Shown here in pieces: positions 42,975-52,468 of a DNA stretch of 64,000 nucleotides. The stretch comes from Acidobacteriota bacterium (lineage in GTDB: Bacteria; Acidobacteriota; Holophagae; Acanthopleuribacterales; Acanthopleuribacteraceae): contig PDUC01000029.1 in assembly GCA_002747255.1 (NCBI GenBank), forward strand, positions 40,961-104,960, read 5' to 3'. Both the position numbers and the translations under genes were made by a program. How positions within the stretch are numbered: position 1 is the first letter of the stretch; each line of letters opens with the position of its first letter. The notes under the pieces are model-generated. The model was not told the origin of the DNA. It did no database searches and saw only the letters and a program-made list of their open reading frames with translations.

Positions 42975-45524
42975 ATGAAAAAAACAATCGCAGTGCTTCT
43001 GATCTCCGTGCTTTTGGGTGTGGTATTCGGATTGGGTTTCGCCTTTTACATTCTCTGGAAGGGAGAAACATTTGACGATCTTCAAACACTCCGGGAGCAC
43101 TCTCCAAAACTTTTTACGCGGGTTTACGATCGCAATGGAAAACTGATCGACATCATATCTTCTGAACAGAGAATTATTCTTGAGTACAAGGATATTCCAG
43201 AGAATTTCGTCTATGCACTTGTTGCTACGGAAGATGAAGATTTTTTCAATCACATAGGCGTTTCTCCATTCGGGATTCTGAGTGCTGTCAAGGATCGAAT
43301 TTTAAAATCTCAGATACGAGGAGCCAGTACTCTGACCCAGCAACTGGTCAAAAACATTACAAAAGACAAGCGGCACTCCTTTTATCGGAAGTTTAAAGAA
43401 CAGCTCCTGGCGGTTCAATTGGAGATCATGTTCACAAAAGAGGAAATCTTTGCCATGTACGCCAATGAAATAGCGTTGGGGAACAATCAATTCGGCATAG
43501 AAGCCGCCGCGAGATATTACTTTGGCAAACCGGTAGGCGCTCTGAATCTCGAGGAATGCGCCACGCTGGCAGGCATTCCTCAGGCTCCTACGAGATACAA
43601 TCCCTACCGCAATCGCGAAGGGTGCAAGGAAAGAAGAAAACACGTGCTCAATCGCATGCTGGATCAAGGATACATTGACGAAACGCAGGTTATGCAGGCG
43701 GGGGAAGCAACCCTTGAGCTGGTTGACCACCGCAACAAGAAAACCGAACAGGGTGGTGGTTGGTTTGTCGATAAAATTCGCGGTTATCTTTTTGAGAAAT
43801 ACGGAGAAGACGTGGTTCGCTCTTCAAGGTGGGATGTCTATACTACTCTGGATCTGGAATGGCAGCGTATAGCTGAACAGGCCATGGTCAAGGGCCTCAG
43901 AAGAGTTGACAAGCGACAGGGCTATCGACCTGAGGACGCTCCAAGCGTTTTTAAGGGCTTAGAGAAAGATCAACCTGATATTTTAAACACCTACTTTAAC
44001 CCAACCTGGCATCGCGACCTGGAATCGGGACTGAGAGTGCGCGGTCTGATTGTGAAGGTTGACGAAAAGCAGATTGTGGTTCGAATAAAAGACCGTATCT
44101 TCACAGTAGACAGGAAGGGAATGAAGTGGGTTCAAAAGGTGCCCTTGAAAGATCTGTTCAAGGTTGGTGATGTGCCTCTCTTCACAGTTGTAGAGAGTGA
44201 AGCGGATAAAGATGGCAAGACAAAGATGACACTGCTGCTGGATCAGGAACCTCTTTTGGAAGGCGGACTCTACGCTATCGATAATCGAACAGGCGCCATC
44301 AGGGCCATGGTTGGAGGTTACAATTACAATAAAACGAAATTCAATATGGCGGAACAGGCTAAACGTCAGGTAGGCTCCGCTTTTAAGCCCATACTCTTCG
44401 GCTCCGCATTTGAAAATGGCTATACCTTGTCAGACTTGATATTCGATGAACCAACGGTGTTTGTCGATCCTGTCTTTTTTAAAGAAGACGAACAAGGGGG
44501 GTACAGAAGAAAGAAAAGGAGTAAAAAATACGAGCGGGCTGTACGACTGGGTCTGATTGCTCCTCCTGAAGTTTACGAGCCTCATAATTATTATCAAAAG
44601 TATGCCGGCTATATTACCTTGAGACTCGCGTTAGCGCAGTCAAAGAACATCGTTGCGGTGAAACTATTGAACTCCGTTGGTTACGACAATGTACTTGAAT
44701 ACGTTTTCAGAATGGGACTGGGTAACGATCAACTGAAACCGTTTCCCAGTATGGCTTTGGGCTCTTTTGAAATGACTCTTGCTGAAATGACTCATGCCTA
44801 TTCTACCTTTGCTATGAACGGTATTCGCTTTGAGCCCCTTTTCGTCACGCTTATTTCCGATAACAAGGGGCGTATACTCGAGAAGAATGTTGAAAAGGGG
44901 GAGCAAGTTATTTCACCTGAAAACGCCTTCCTGGTAACGAGTGCCATGCGGTCCGTTGTCGATGATCCATCGGGTACCGGCAGAAAGGCCCGGTCGTTGA
45001 ATCTTCCTCTGGCAGGAAAAACCGGAACCACGGATGATTATTCAGACGCCTGGTTTCTCGGTTTCCATCCCGATATATCGGTGGGTGTCTGGGTAGGACA
45101 TCATACCAAGAAGACCATAGGCCGGAATGCGACAGGGGCCTCTGCAGCCTTACCCATCTGGATTGACTTTGTGAAAGGGGTCAAGGACGAACTGAAAACA
45201 AAACACTTTACACGGCCTCCCAATATCGTGTCATTGCCTGTCGACAGAACAACCGGTAAGCGCATTACAACAGACTGTCAATGCCTGAAAACTGACCAGA
45301 TGACGGAGCACTACATTAAAGGCATGGAAACCATTGAGTTGTGCGATGAGCAGGAGCAGAGAAGACTCAGCCTGCCGTGGTTCCTTCAAAAAAAGAACTA
45401 TAACTACAACTCAACCAATATGAAAGTGGAACCGGCGGTGGTGTGGATTGATAACTCTTCTCAAAAAAGAGGTAACAAGTTCTTGAAGGAAATGCTGTCC
45501 GAGGCTGTAAATAAAAACAATTAA
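42975..45524 (+). CDS. mrcA: Class A penicillin-binding protein (PBP1A type)
   Basis: Bifunctional peptidoglycan synthase of 849 residues. A short cytosolic tail and one membrane helix (about 5-26) come first. The GT51 glycosyltransferase (about 50-235) has ATEDEDFFNH with the catalytic Glu, GASTLTQQLVKN and FTKEEIFAMYANEIALG. An inserted OB-like domain (about 330-420) is typical of PBP1A. The transpeptidase has SxxK in KRQVGSAFKPILF, SKN in AQSKNIV, and KTGTTDDYSDAWF. The C-terminus carries a Cys pair (DCQC) and an Asn-rich tail. The gene follows the GspE-like ATPase closely; co-transcription is likely. Confidence 0.94.
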   Translation: MKKTIAVLLISVLLGVVFGLGFAFYILWKGETFDDLQTLREHSPKLFTRVYDRNGKLIDIISSEQRIILEYKDIPENFVYALVATEDEDFFNHIGVSPFGILSAVKDRILKSQIRGASTLTQQLVKNITKDKRHSFYRKFKEQLLAVQLEIMFTKEEIFAMYANEIALGNNQFGIEAAARYYFGKPVGALNLEECATLAGIPQAPTRYNPYRNREGCKERRKHVLNRMLDQGYIDETQVMQAGEATLELVDHRNKKTEQGGGWFVDKIRGYLFEKYGEDVVRSSRWDVYTTLDLEWQRIAEQAMVKGLRRVDKRQGYRPEDAPSVFKGLEKDQPDILNTYFNPTWHRDLESGLRVRGLIVKVDEKQIVVRIKDRIFTVDRKGMKWVQKVPLKDLFKVGDVPLFTVVESEADKDGKTKMTLLLDQEPLLEGGLYAIDNRTGAIRAMVGGYNYNKTKFNMAEQAKRQVGSAFKPILFGSAFENGYTLSDLIFDEPTVFVDPVFFKEDEQGGYRRKKRSKKYERAVRLGLIAPPEVYEPHNYYQKYAGYITLRLALAQSKNIVAVKLLNSVGYDNVLEYVFRMGLGNDQLKPFPSMALGSFEMTLAEMTHAYSTFAMNGIRFEPLFVTLISDNKGRILEKNVEKGEQVISPENAFLVTSAMRSVVDDPSGTGRKARSLNLPLAGKTGTTDDYSDAWFLGFHPDISVGVWVGHHTKKTIGRNATGASAALPIWIDFVKGVKDELKTKHFTRPPNIVSLPVDRTTGKRITTDCQCLKTDQMTEHYIKGMETIELCDEQEQRRLSLPWFLQKKNYNYNSTNMKVEPAVVWIDNSSQKRGNKFLKEMLSEAVNKNN

Positions 45525-45841
45525 ATACTCCATTAATCAAAAGTTATTATTTAATAACAAATAAAAGTAAACATGCTATACATATTAAATAAGGGATAGT
45601 GTTTGATGAATGAATTTAAATAAATGTATAACTTACGATCAAATTCCAATTGTGTAAAATATGATATAAAATATTGGAAATTTTAAAAAAAAACTTGACG
45701 TTTTTTTTTGCTCGCGTATTATGAGAACTATATAGGTGTTTTTTGATGTAAACATAGGAAAAGTTAATTGACAATTTACATCCAAATACCTATCATGCCT
45801 AAAGAAAAACACAAACAAATCCAGGAAAACGGAGTTAAATT
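45525..45841 (+). other. AT-rich intergenic region, 317 bases
   Basis: Strongly A/T-rich with no coding frame. It contains a good promoter at 45695-45722 and a 120-base leader ahead of the exosortase-substrate candidate. Nothing else is recognised. Confidence 0.5.
45695..45722 (+). promoter_or_regulatory. Strong candidate sigma-70 promoter for the IPTL-CTERM-like protein
   Basis: TTGACG at 45695-45700, a T-rich 16-base spacer and TATTAT at 45717-45722, preceded by A-tracts like an UP element. The leader to ATG 45842 is about 110 bases. Confidence 0.6.
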
Positions 45842-46777
45842 ATGAAGAAGTTGCTGACTGTTTTTATCATACCTCTTATTTTGCTTATTTCGGTACATTC
45901 TCAGGAAAACCGTTTTGACATTCTTAAATATTCATTCGATGTACCTGTTACTCAATCGCGTTTAGTCATTCCCAACCCATTATTCGATCAGCTGACCGGG
46001 CAAACAGGAACACAGGCTATCTCCTCTATGTACTTTGATAACCCAAGTGCTTCTGTCACTGATTTGCACAATATGGCAGCCGACGACTTTACGGTGCCTT
46101 TCGGAGTCATTTGGCACGTGGAGACCATTGAGTTGAGTGGTGCCTATTTTAATGCCGTTTCTCCCTCAGCCGTCGTGCCCGATGGCTCGGGTTTCAATGT
46201 GTCCTTCTACTCTGACAACGATGGTCAGGTTGGTCCACTCCACACGGCTTTCACCAATCAGAGTTTTACTCAAAGTATTTCAGGTTCACCAAGTTGGGCA
46301 GGGTCTTTTGTCATCACGCTGGACTCTGTTCTCAGCCTTCCCGCTGGTACATACTGGGTCTCCTGTCAAATTATCAAGAATCCCTGTGACTCCAGTGGCG
46401 ACTGTCTTCAATTCCCTGATCCCGTGGGTGATTTTACAGGGCAGTGGGGCTGGCGTGAAGCAGGTACCAATATTCCCATTATGAACGAAAGCATGTGGCA
46501 AAATCCTCCAGGCGGCTGGATTGCAGGTAACGCTTGCCAAGCTGCAGTTTGTGACACGTGGGGGTTCAGAGTTTCCGAATGCGGGATTGGCATTAACTGG
46601 ACAGACTGGATCAACTGCACCGGTCCTGACGATCCTCCCAGAGATTTTCAGTTCGCGCTGGGTGGTACATCAGAATTAGAGCCTCCTCCTGTTCCTGCCT
46701 TGAATAAATGGGCCTTAATCGGGTTCGTGTCTATCCTGGCTGTCGCTGGTGTTTTCTTCCTGAGAAAGAAAGCGTAA
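45842..46777 (+). CDS. Exported protein with IPTL-CTERM-like exosortase sorting tail
   Basis: A 311-residue secreted protein. The signal peptide is residues 1-20 (KKLLTVFIIPLILLISVHSQ). The body is beta-rich, with many Trp, Gly and Asn and four closely spaced Cys pairs, and matches no family I know. The C-terminal tail has the three parts of an exosortase substrate: a motif VPALNKWALI (284-293) like IPTLSEWGLI, a hydrophobic helix (FVSILAVAGVFFL), and a basic end RKKA. It is the likely substrate type of exosortase H, which is encoded at 62670. A strong promoter and its own terminator make it a single-gene unit. Confidence 0.82.
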   Translation: MKKLLTVFIIPLILLISVHSQENRFDILKYSFDVPVTQSRLVIPNPLFDQLTGQTGTQAISSMYFDNPSASVTDLHNMAADDFTVPFGVIWHVETIELSGAYFNAVSPSAVVPDGSGFNVSFYSDNDGQVGPLHTAFTNQSFTQSISGSPSWAGSFVITLDSVLSLPAGTYWVSCQIIKNPCDSSGDCLQFPDPVGDFTGQWGWREAGTNIPIMNESMWQNPPGGWIAGNACQAAVCDTWGFRVSECGIGINWTDWINCTGPDDPPRDFQFALGGTSELEPPPVPALNKWALIGFVSILAVAGVFFLRKKA

Positions 46778-46803
46778 CAGTCCCCCAACTCCAATTAACT
46801 GGT

Positions 46804-46838
46804 GAGTCCGTTTCTTTTGAAAGGAACGGGCTCTTTTT
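46804..46838 (+). terminator. Rho-independent terminator after the IPTL-CTERM-like gene
   Basis: GAGTCCGTT pairs with AACGGGCTC (one G-T pair), followed by TTTTT. It lies 27 bases after the stop codon. Confidence 0.75.
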
Positions 46839-46926
46839 GTTTCTGGCACTTAAAACCACTTTTGAGATAAAATGCAGTGTGCTTAGAGCACCTGCATAGC
46901 GAATGTGGGTCTGAGGGGAGAGGTGA

Positions 46927-47394
46927 ATGAAGAAAGTGCTTTTTTCAGATGCTCTTAAAAGGGGCGGAGTCTTTAAACTCCCTCCGTTGGCGACCCTGGA
47001 ACAGGCGCTGCTGTGTGTTTCCCAAAAACTATCCTGGGAAGGCGAGTTAGACCGCAGTTTTCTCTTTCGGCTTTTGATGGAGCGCGAAAAAGTCATGTCA
47101 ACGGCTATTGGTAAGGGTGTGGCAATACCCCATCCAAGAAACGCAAAATTGCTACCGGTGGATTCTGTGGTGGCCGGTTGTTTTTATTTAGATACGCCTC
47201 TTGATATGGGAGCACGCGATAGAGAGCGGGTTTGGTGTTTGTTTGTCTTAATTTCTCCCGATACAAGCATGCATTTGAAGGTGATGAAGGAACTCGCCCA
47301 TTGTCTTCAAATTGAAACATTCTTCAACGAATTGCAAAAAAAACCCGAACTGGACAGATTGTGCCAACTGTTCCAAAAGTACGAAGACCAATGA
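46927..47394 (+). CDS. PTS EIIA domain protein (PtsN/fructose type)
   Basis: Single-domain EIIA of the mannitol/fructose/nitrogen family, 155 residues. The phosphorylated His is in GKGVAIPHPRN (about 60-70), followed by the expected SVVAGCFYLDTPLDMGARD and VWCLFVLISPDTSMHLKVMKELA segments. No EIIB or EIIC is nearby, so regulation of the PtsN kind is more likely than sugar transport. It overlaps folC by four bases (ATGA). Whether an Hpr or EI partner exists cannot be seen in the window. Confidence 0.85.
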   Translation: MKKVLFSDALKRGGVFKLPPLATLEQALLCVSQKLSWEGELDRSFLFRLLMEREKVMSTAIGKGVAIPHPRNAKLLPVDSVVAGCFYLDTPLDMGARDRERVWCLFVLISPDTSMHLKVMKELAHCLQIETFFNELQKKPELDRLCQLFQKYEDQ

Positions 47395-48680
47395 AAGCAT
47401 CAAAGGGTGGCAATTTCGAACCAGAGTATTTTGCTTTTTTAGATGATATCTACCATTGTCATTGGTCTCTTCAAAAGAGCCGAAAAATACATCGCCTTAA
47501 AAAGGCTGTCAAATACTTCTGGCCGAATGGTCATCCCACGAGGCTTCTCTGTATTACGGGGACAAATGGCAAGGGCAGCGTTGCCTATTACCTGGAACAG
47601 GGTTTAATGCAATGGGGATCCACAGGTTCCTGGACAGGCCCGCACGTCTTTGATTACGCTGAGCGATTTCATATTTGTGGTCAAATTGCGGATCACGGTG
47701 AAATAGTCCAAATTTATCGTGAAGAAATTGAGCCTTATCAACTTACACAAATGCAAGAAAATGAATCTCTTGGGTTTGCCTCGATTGGTGTTCTGATCGC
47801 TCTGAAACTTTTCGAGCGGCACTCTGTTCAATGGGGGATCATGGAAGTTGGAGCCGGAGGAAGGCATACTCCGCTAATGGCGCTGGATGCTGTTGGAACC
47901 ATTTTGACCAATATTGGCATGGACCATCCGCTGACTTTGGGTTCCGAACTCTGGCAGCGAGCGGTGGAGAAAGCCGGCATGGCGAAACCGGGTATTCCGT
48001 TCTTTTCCGCAGAAACAGGTGAGGCTCGAGCATTTGTTGAAAAAACAGTTCTTGAAAGGGGAGCGACTTACTTCGGCTTAACTGAAAATGACTGTGATCA
48101 TATTCGTCAGAGCCTCAAAGAAGATACCCCGCTTTTTCGCATTAAAAACCTCGCCCTTGCTGTTAAGGTCATTCTTCATTATTACCCGAATACAGATGGC
48201 AGAAGTCTTCTGGACAGCATGAAAAGCCATCTGCCTGGACGCTTCAGTCGCCTGCAGAATTCTCAAATTCTTATAGATGTCGCTCACAATCAAAATAAAA
48301 TAGACGCTTTGGCTGAACACTTAAAGCTGACCTATCCGGGAAAAAAGTTCATTTTCCTGATCGGTTTGACTCGAAAACGCAATCCGGAGCATGTCTTCGC
48401 ATCGCTTTTCTCATTGGGTAAACGGTTCTTTCTAACCTCTGCCAGCTATGCCGGACAACCACCCGGGGAAATAGCCGAAAAACTGAAGGGCAAAGTGCCG
48501 GGACTCGAAGTCATTGAAGATCCCCGTGAAGCCATTCAGAAAGCAAGGGAAAGTCTGTCGAAAGAGGATATACTGGTGTTGACCGGCTCGGCCTACATGC
48601 TGGATCAGGCACTCAATCCCAGTCGGTATCTGGCTCACCTGAACGCATCCTATGGATGGAGAGGGAAAAATTCCAATTGA
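47391..48680 (+). CDS. folC: Folylpolyglutamate/dihydrofolate synthase
   Basis: Mur-ligase-family enzyme of 429 residues that adds glutamate to folates (and may make dihydrofolate). The P-loop is CITGTNGKGSVAYYLE near residue 53. The omega-type metal/ATP segment lies in IMEVGAGGRHTPLMA, then TNIGMDH (catalytic His) and the Mur-type DVAHNQNKIDAL near 300. The C-terminal Rossmann domain includes LTGSAYMLDQAL. ATG 47391 overlaps the EIIA stop (ATGA); the frame is open a little further upstream, but that would overlap the EIIA gene more. Confidence 0.9.
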   Translation: MKASKGGNFEPEYFAFLDDIYHCHWSLQKSRKIHRLKKAVKYFWPNGHPTRLLCITGTNGKGSVAYYLEQGLMQWGSTGSWTGPHVFDYAERFHICGQIADHGEIVQIYREEIEPYQLTQMQENESLGFASIGVLIALKLFERHSVQWGIMEVGAGGRHTPLMALDAVGTILTNIGMDHPLTLGSELWQRAVEKAGMAKPGIPFFSAETGEARAFVEKTVLERGATYFGLTENDCDHIRQSLKEDTPLFRIKNLALAVKVILHYYPNTDGRSLLDSMKSHLPGRFSRLQNSQILIDVAHNQNKIDALAEHLKLTYPGKKFIFLIGLTRKRNPEHVFASLFSLGKRFFLTSASYAGQPPGEIAEKLKGKVPGLEVIEDPREAIQKARESLSKEDILVLTGSAYMLDQALNPSRYLAHLNASYGWRGKNSN

Positions 48681-48768
48681 AGGTCTTATCGGTGCAGTTT
48701 CGGTGATCTGCTCCTGATTTCCATTCGATCAGATAAAAAAGGCGGGTTTGTACAGGTTAAACTCGTGT

Positions 48769-50061
48769 ATGATGCTGTTTATGAAAACCAGGCTTTTAAA
48801 ACAATTTGTTTACAGGTTGAAAACGCGACCGTATGCCACAGCAAAAGGATTCTGGCTGGCGGTTAGCGGTGGTGTTGACTCTATGGTCATGCTGGATGCC
48901 ATGCGCAGATTGAGGCATGTTCATGGCAAGCCAATGAATGTGCTGTATGTGCACCATCAAACGGCTGATTTTGCCGATCTTTCAGAGAAAGTGGTTGCCG
49001 GTTACTGTCAAAATCACGGCATTTGCCTAACAACGGAGCACTTTAATGAATCGCATGAGAATTTTGAGTTCAGTGCGGCGGAATTCAGGCGGAATTGCCT
49101 GCTGGAACTCGCTTCACCCCAAGAGAAAATACTGTTGGGGCATCATCAAAGAGACTTTGCAGAAACACTTATGCTCTCCATGTTAAGAGGAACCGGACTG
49201 CACGGCAATTCCGGGCTTCAAGCGGAAAACGGCCCGTTTTTAAGACCCATGCTCCATGTTAATCGGGAGCTGATATACGAACACGCTCGAATGGCAGATG
49301 TCCCTCATGTTCTGGATCCAACAAACAGAGATCAAAAACAATTTAGGGGGAGTTTGCGGGGCTTGTTCAACAGTGCTGCTTTTCAATACTATAACGGTGG
49401 AGAATCAGCCCTGTATGATTGGCACTCCTCTTATTCAACACTGAAACATCAATTGCAAAAAACAGCAACAGAACGCTGCTCACAATTTAAGGGGACTTTT
49501 CCTATTGGGTTATTTAAAAGAGATGAACTCTATTTATGGCCTTTCTTGTTGAACTGCTTCCTTGAGTGTGCAGGGTTGAAAATTGCGGGGAAAAGGCAAC
49601 GGGCCAGAATTATTCAAATGATAGAAAATAAAAGATATGGATACATTGATGTTGGCGGAAAGCGCGTGTGGGTCGATTTGGATGGATTAGCCTGTGTCGA
49701 TGTGGCTCCTTTACCAGAACGCACCTTGTTGTCCGGGCATCAATGTGTCTGGGGGTCTTGGCTCTTTGAGAGAATCGAGGGTGAAAGACTCTTCGATTTT
49801 TCAAATGAACCCATCACCCTGCGCGTTCCGGAAAGACTTGACAAAAGGGTAAGGGAGTTCTTTAGAAAACACATGGTTCCCCATCGCTTTCGAAAGGCAC
49901 TGCCGACTTTTATTCAGGGAAATAAAGAGAGACACATCGTATCAATTATGCAAAAGCCTCAAAATGCGATTGTTTGGCGCCGGCTGGATCGCAATCAATG
50001 CAAGCGTATCCAGTTGGTCACCAGGGAAGACATCATTTCCTTTGTGACCATGTTAAGTTGA
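48769..50061 (+). CDS. tilS: tRNA(Ile)-lysidine synthase
   Basis: Makes lysidine at C34 of the minor tRNA-Ile so that it reads AUA as Ile; essential in most bacteria. About 430 residues. The PP-loop SGGVDSMVMLDAM is near residue 34, with YVHHQTADFADLSEKV, FSAAEFRRNCLLE and LGHHQRDFAETLMLSMLRGTG typical of TilS. The central and C-terminal parts are less conserved and end in a TilS-C-like region (FFRKHMVPHRFRKALP). The start is uncertain: ATG 48769, 48772 and 48781 are in frame, none with a good ribosome site. Confidence 0.88.
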   Translation: MMLFMKTRLLKQFVYRLKTRPYATAKGFWLAVSGGVDSMVMLDAMRRLRHVHGKPMNVLYVHHQTADFADLSEKVVAGYCQNHGICLTTEHFNESHENFEFSAAEFRRNCLLELASPQEKILLGHHQRDFAETLMLSMLRGTGLHGNSGLQAENGPFLRPMLHVNRELIYEHARMADVPHVLDPTNRDQKQFRGSLRGLFNSAAFQYYNGGESALYDWHSSYSTLKHQLQKTATERCSQFKGTFPIGLFKRDELYLWPFLLNCFLECAGLKIAGKRQRARIIQMIENKRYGYIDVGGKRVWVDLDGLACVDVAPLPERTLLSGHQCVWGSWLFERIEGERLFDFSNEPITLRVPERLDKRVREFFRKHMVPHRFRKALPTFIQGNKERHIVSIMQKPQNAIVWRRLDRNQCKRIQLVTREDIISFVTMLS

Positions 50062-50116
50062 GACGGCATCGTTTCGTCCAATCCATGTGCAAATAAGATT
50101 GATTCAATCTAAACAT

Positions 50117-50146
50117 TTGGCTTTGAAATGCGTATTGAGCTAGAAT
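50117..50146 (+). promoter_or_regulatory. Candidate promoter for ftsH
   Basis: TTGGCT at 50117-50122, an 18-base spacer and TAGAAT at 50141-50146, 35 bases ahead of the TTG start. The -10 is good, the -35 moderate. Confidence 0.4.
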
Positions 50147-50180
50147 GTCTTGTTTTGCTTAAACGCAGGAGGTTTGAAAT

Positions 50181-52121
50181 TTGAATCCAACACTTAGAAC
50201 TCTCATATTTTGGCTTGTGTTACCGATTGTTCTCGTTATCCTGGTGTTCAATATTAAAAGTGGACAAATGGGTGTAGCCGAGGTCGCTTTCAGTGATGTT
50301 ATCAAATTTGGAGATGAGGGACTCATTAAGAATCTCAGAATCGATGCCGATACCATCGAGGGCGAATTTTATCAGACACGTGAAATCCAGGATAAGAAAG
50401 CGCGAAAATTTAAAACATCCTGGATCTTTTATGAGGGGTTTGTCAATAAAGCTCTGGGTTGGAAATTAGAAAAAATGGAGGCCGAAGCCAGTTCTTCTTC
50501 CGATCTTCTTCTCAATATGATGGGTTGGCTGTTTCCTGTTATTTTACTTATTGTTCTCTGGGTCTTTATAATGAGACAAATGCAGGCTGGCGGAAATAAA
50601 GCAATGATGTTTGGCAAGAGTCGGGCAAAGATGTTGAGTGCCTCCCAGAAGAAAGTGACTTTTAAAGATGTTGCCGGATGCGAAGAAGCAAAAGAGGAGC
50701 TGGAAGAGATTATTGAATTCCTCAAGGAGCCGCAAAAGTTTCAGAGGTTGGGCGGTAAAATTCCCAAGGGTGTTCTTTTAATGGGCTCTCCAGGGACCGG
50801 TAAAACACTTCTGGCCCGGGCAGTAGCCGGTGAAGCCAATGTTCCCTTTTTCTCTATTTCCGGTTCCGATTTTGTTGAAATGTTTGTTGGTGTAGGCGCG
50901 TCTCGTGTTCGGGACTTATTCGAGCAGGGGAAAAAGAACGCACCGTGTATCATTTTTATTGACGAAATCGATGCCGTTGGAAGACATCGCGGTGCGGGAA
51001 TGGGCGGAGGCCACGATGAAAGAGAGCAAACCCTCAACCAGTTGCTCGTGGAGATGGATGGCTTTGAAAGCAATGATGGCGTCATTCTGGTTGCCGCCAC
51101 GAACCGTCCCGATGTACTGGACCCCGCAATCTTGCGACCAGGACGATTTGACCGCAGAGTTGTTGTTGATCTGCCCGATGTCAAGGGTCGTGAAGCGATA
51201 CTCAAGGTTCATACGCGGAAAGTCCCCATTGCGCAGGATGTCAATTTTAGCGTCATAGCTCGCGGAACACCTGGCTTTTCAGGAGCAGACCTCGCCAATA
51301 TGGTCAATGAAGCGGCTCTTTTAGCTGCCAGACATTCCAAGCGCATGGTACACATGCTGGATCTCGAAGAAGCAAAAGACAAGATCCTGATGGGTCCCGA
51401 ACGCAGGAGTATGGTTCTATCTGAAAAAGAAAAATACAATACAGCGATTCACGAGGCAGGTCATACCCTGGTGGCGGCTCTCATCGGTGATACGGATCCC
51501 GTTCACAAAGTCACCATCATTCCAAGGGGGCGGGCACTTGGCGTTACCATGCAGCTGCCATTGGATGACCGCCATAGTTACACGGCCACTTACCTCAAAA
51601 ACAGGCTGGCTATTTTAATGGGTGGTCGAATAGCAGAGGAAGTGTTTCTCGACCAAACAACTTCTGGAGCTAAAAACGATATTGAAATGGCGACTAAAAT
51701 GGCACGGCAGATGGTCTGTGAGATGGGAATGAGCGAAAAGGTGGGTCCCATTGCCATTGACAGTGGTTCCGACCAGCCTTTCCTTGGAAGAGATTTTTAT
51801 CATCCCAAAAATATTTCAGAAGCAACAGCTAAACTGGTCGATGATGAAATCAGAGAACTCATTGAAAACAATTACCAGCGTGCCGAAACGTTGATATTGG
51901 AAAACAAAGATACCATTAAAGAAATGGCGGACAAGCTGCTTGAAGTGGAAACCCTTGAGCAATTTCAGATCAATCAGATTATTAATGGCGAGGAAATGAC
52001 TCTGACTAATCCAGACATAGCCAAACAGGCTGAAGTCGTGGATGTGACATTCGAGCCTCCGGTTAAAGAGCGTTTGGAAGAGAAGACGTTATCGGACAAT
52101 CCTTCAGACGAAGCTGATTAA
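50181..52121 (+). CDS. ftsH: ATP-dependent zinc metalloprotease FtsH
   Basis: Membrane-bound hexameric AAA+ protease of 646 residues that degrades misfolded membrane and some regulatory proteins. Two membrane helices (about 7-24 and 112-132) bracket a periplasmic domain. The AAA domain has Walker [11 protein letters not shown] (about 200), Walker [12 protein letters not shown] and the [23 protein letters not shown]. The protease has HEAGH (about 425) and the third zinc Asp in the [13 protein letters not shown] region. TTG 50181 is set by AGGAGG 8 bases upstream. tilS-ftsH is a common gene pair. Confidence 0.96.
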   Translation: MNPTLRTLIFWLVLPIVLVILVFNIKSGQMGVAEVAFSDVIKFGDEGLIKNLRIDADTIEGEFYQTREIQDKKARKFKTSWIFYEGFVNKALGWKLEKMEAEASSSSDLLLNMMGWLFPVILLIVLWVFIMRQMQAGGNKAMMFGKSRAKMLSASQKKVTFKDVAGCEEAKEELEEIIEFLKEPQKFQRLGGKIPKGVLLMGSPGTGKTLLARAVAGEANVPFFSISGSDFVEMFVGVGASRVRDLFEQGKKNAPCIIFIDEIDAVGRHRGAGMGGGHDEREQTLNQLLVEMDGFESNDGVILVAATNRPDVLDPAILRPGRFDRRVVVDLPDVKGREAILKVHTRKVPIAQDVNFSVIARGTPGFSGADLANMVNEAALLAARHSKRMVHMLDLEEAKDKILMGPERRSMVLSEKEKYNTAIHEAGHTLVAALIGDTDPVHKVTIIPRGRALGVTMQLPLDDRHSYTATYLKNRLAILMGGRIAEEVFLDQTTSGAKNDIEMATKMARQMVCEMGMSEKVGPIAIDSGSDQPFLGRDFYHPKNISEATAKLVDDEIRELIENNYQRAETLILENKDTIKEMADKLLEVETLEQFQINQIINGEEMTLTNPDIAKQAEVVDVTFEPPVKERLEEKTLSDNPSDEAD

Positions 52122-52468
52122 GGTCAGGAGTCTTTCATTCAGGGCTGTTTTAAAGTCTTGAATGGTTTCAGAGTGCTTGATTAAACCATTATCGAGTTTT
52201 GCGGGAGTGGGCGTTATGGACTCTTCTTCCATGCGAACCTCAGTGTTTCTGTGCGTGTCTAACATGCCGCTCTGTGCTAGAATACAGCCATTGGCATCGT
52301 TAACAAATGCTTTTCCTGTAAAAAAAATAATGCAGCTCTACGCTTGATGGCGCGGTAACAGAAAAAGAGGAAGACATTTGGCTGGTTACACCCGCAGTAG
52401 ATGCAAGCAATTGATGGTTTGTTGGATTGTGCATGTCAATTTCACATAAAAACCAGAGGAGAATGAAA
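52122..52468 (+). other. Intergenic region ftsH-M13 peptidase, 347 bases
   Basis: An inverted repeat AATGGTTT/AAACCATT lies at 52161-52190 (weak terminator-like, with TTTT five bases later). A possible extended -10 TGC-TAGAAT is at 52275-52283. No gene or RNA is recognised. Confidence 0.4.
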
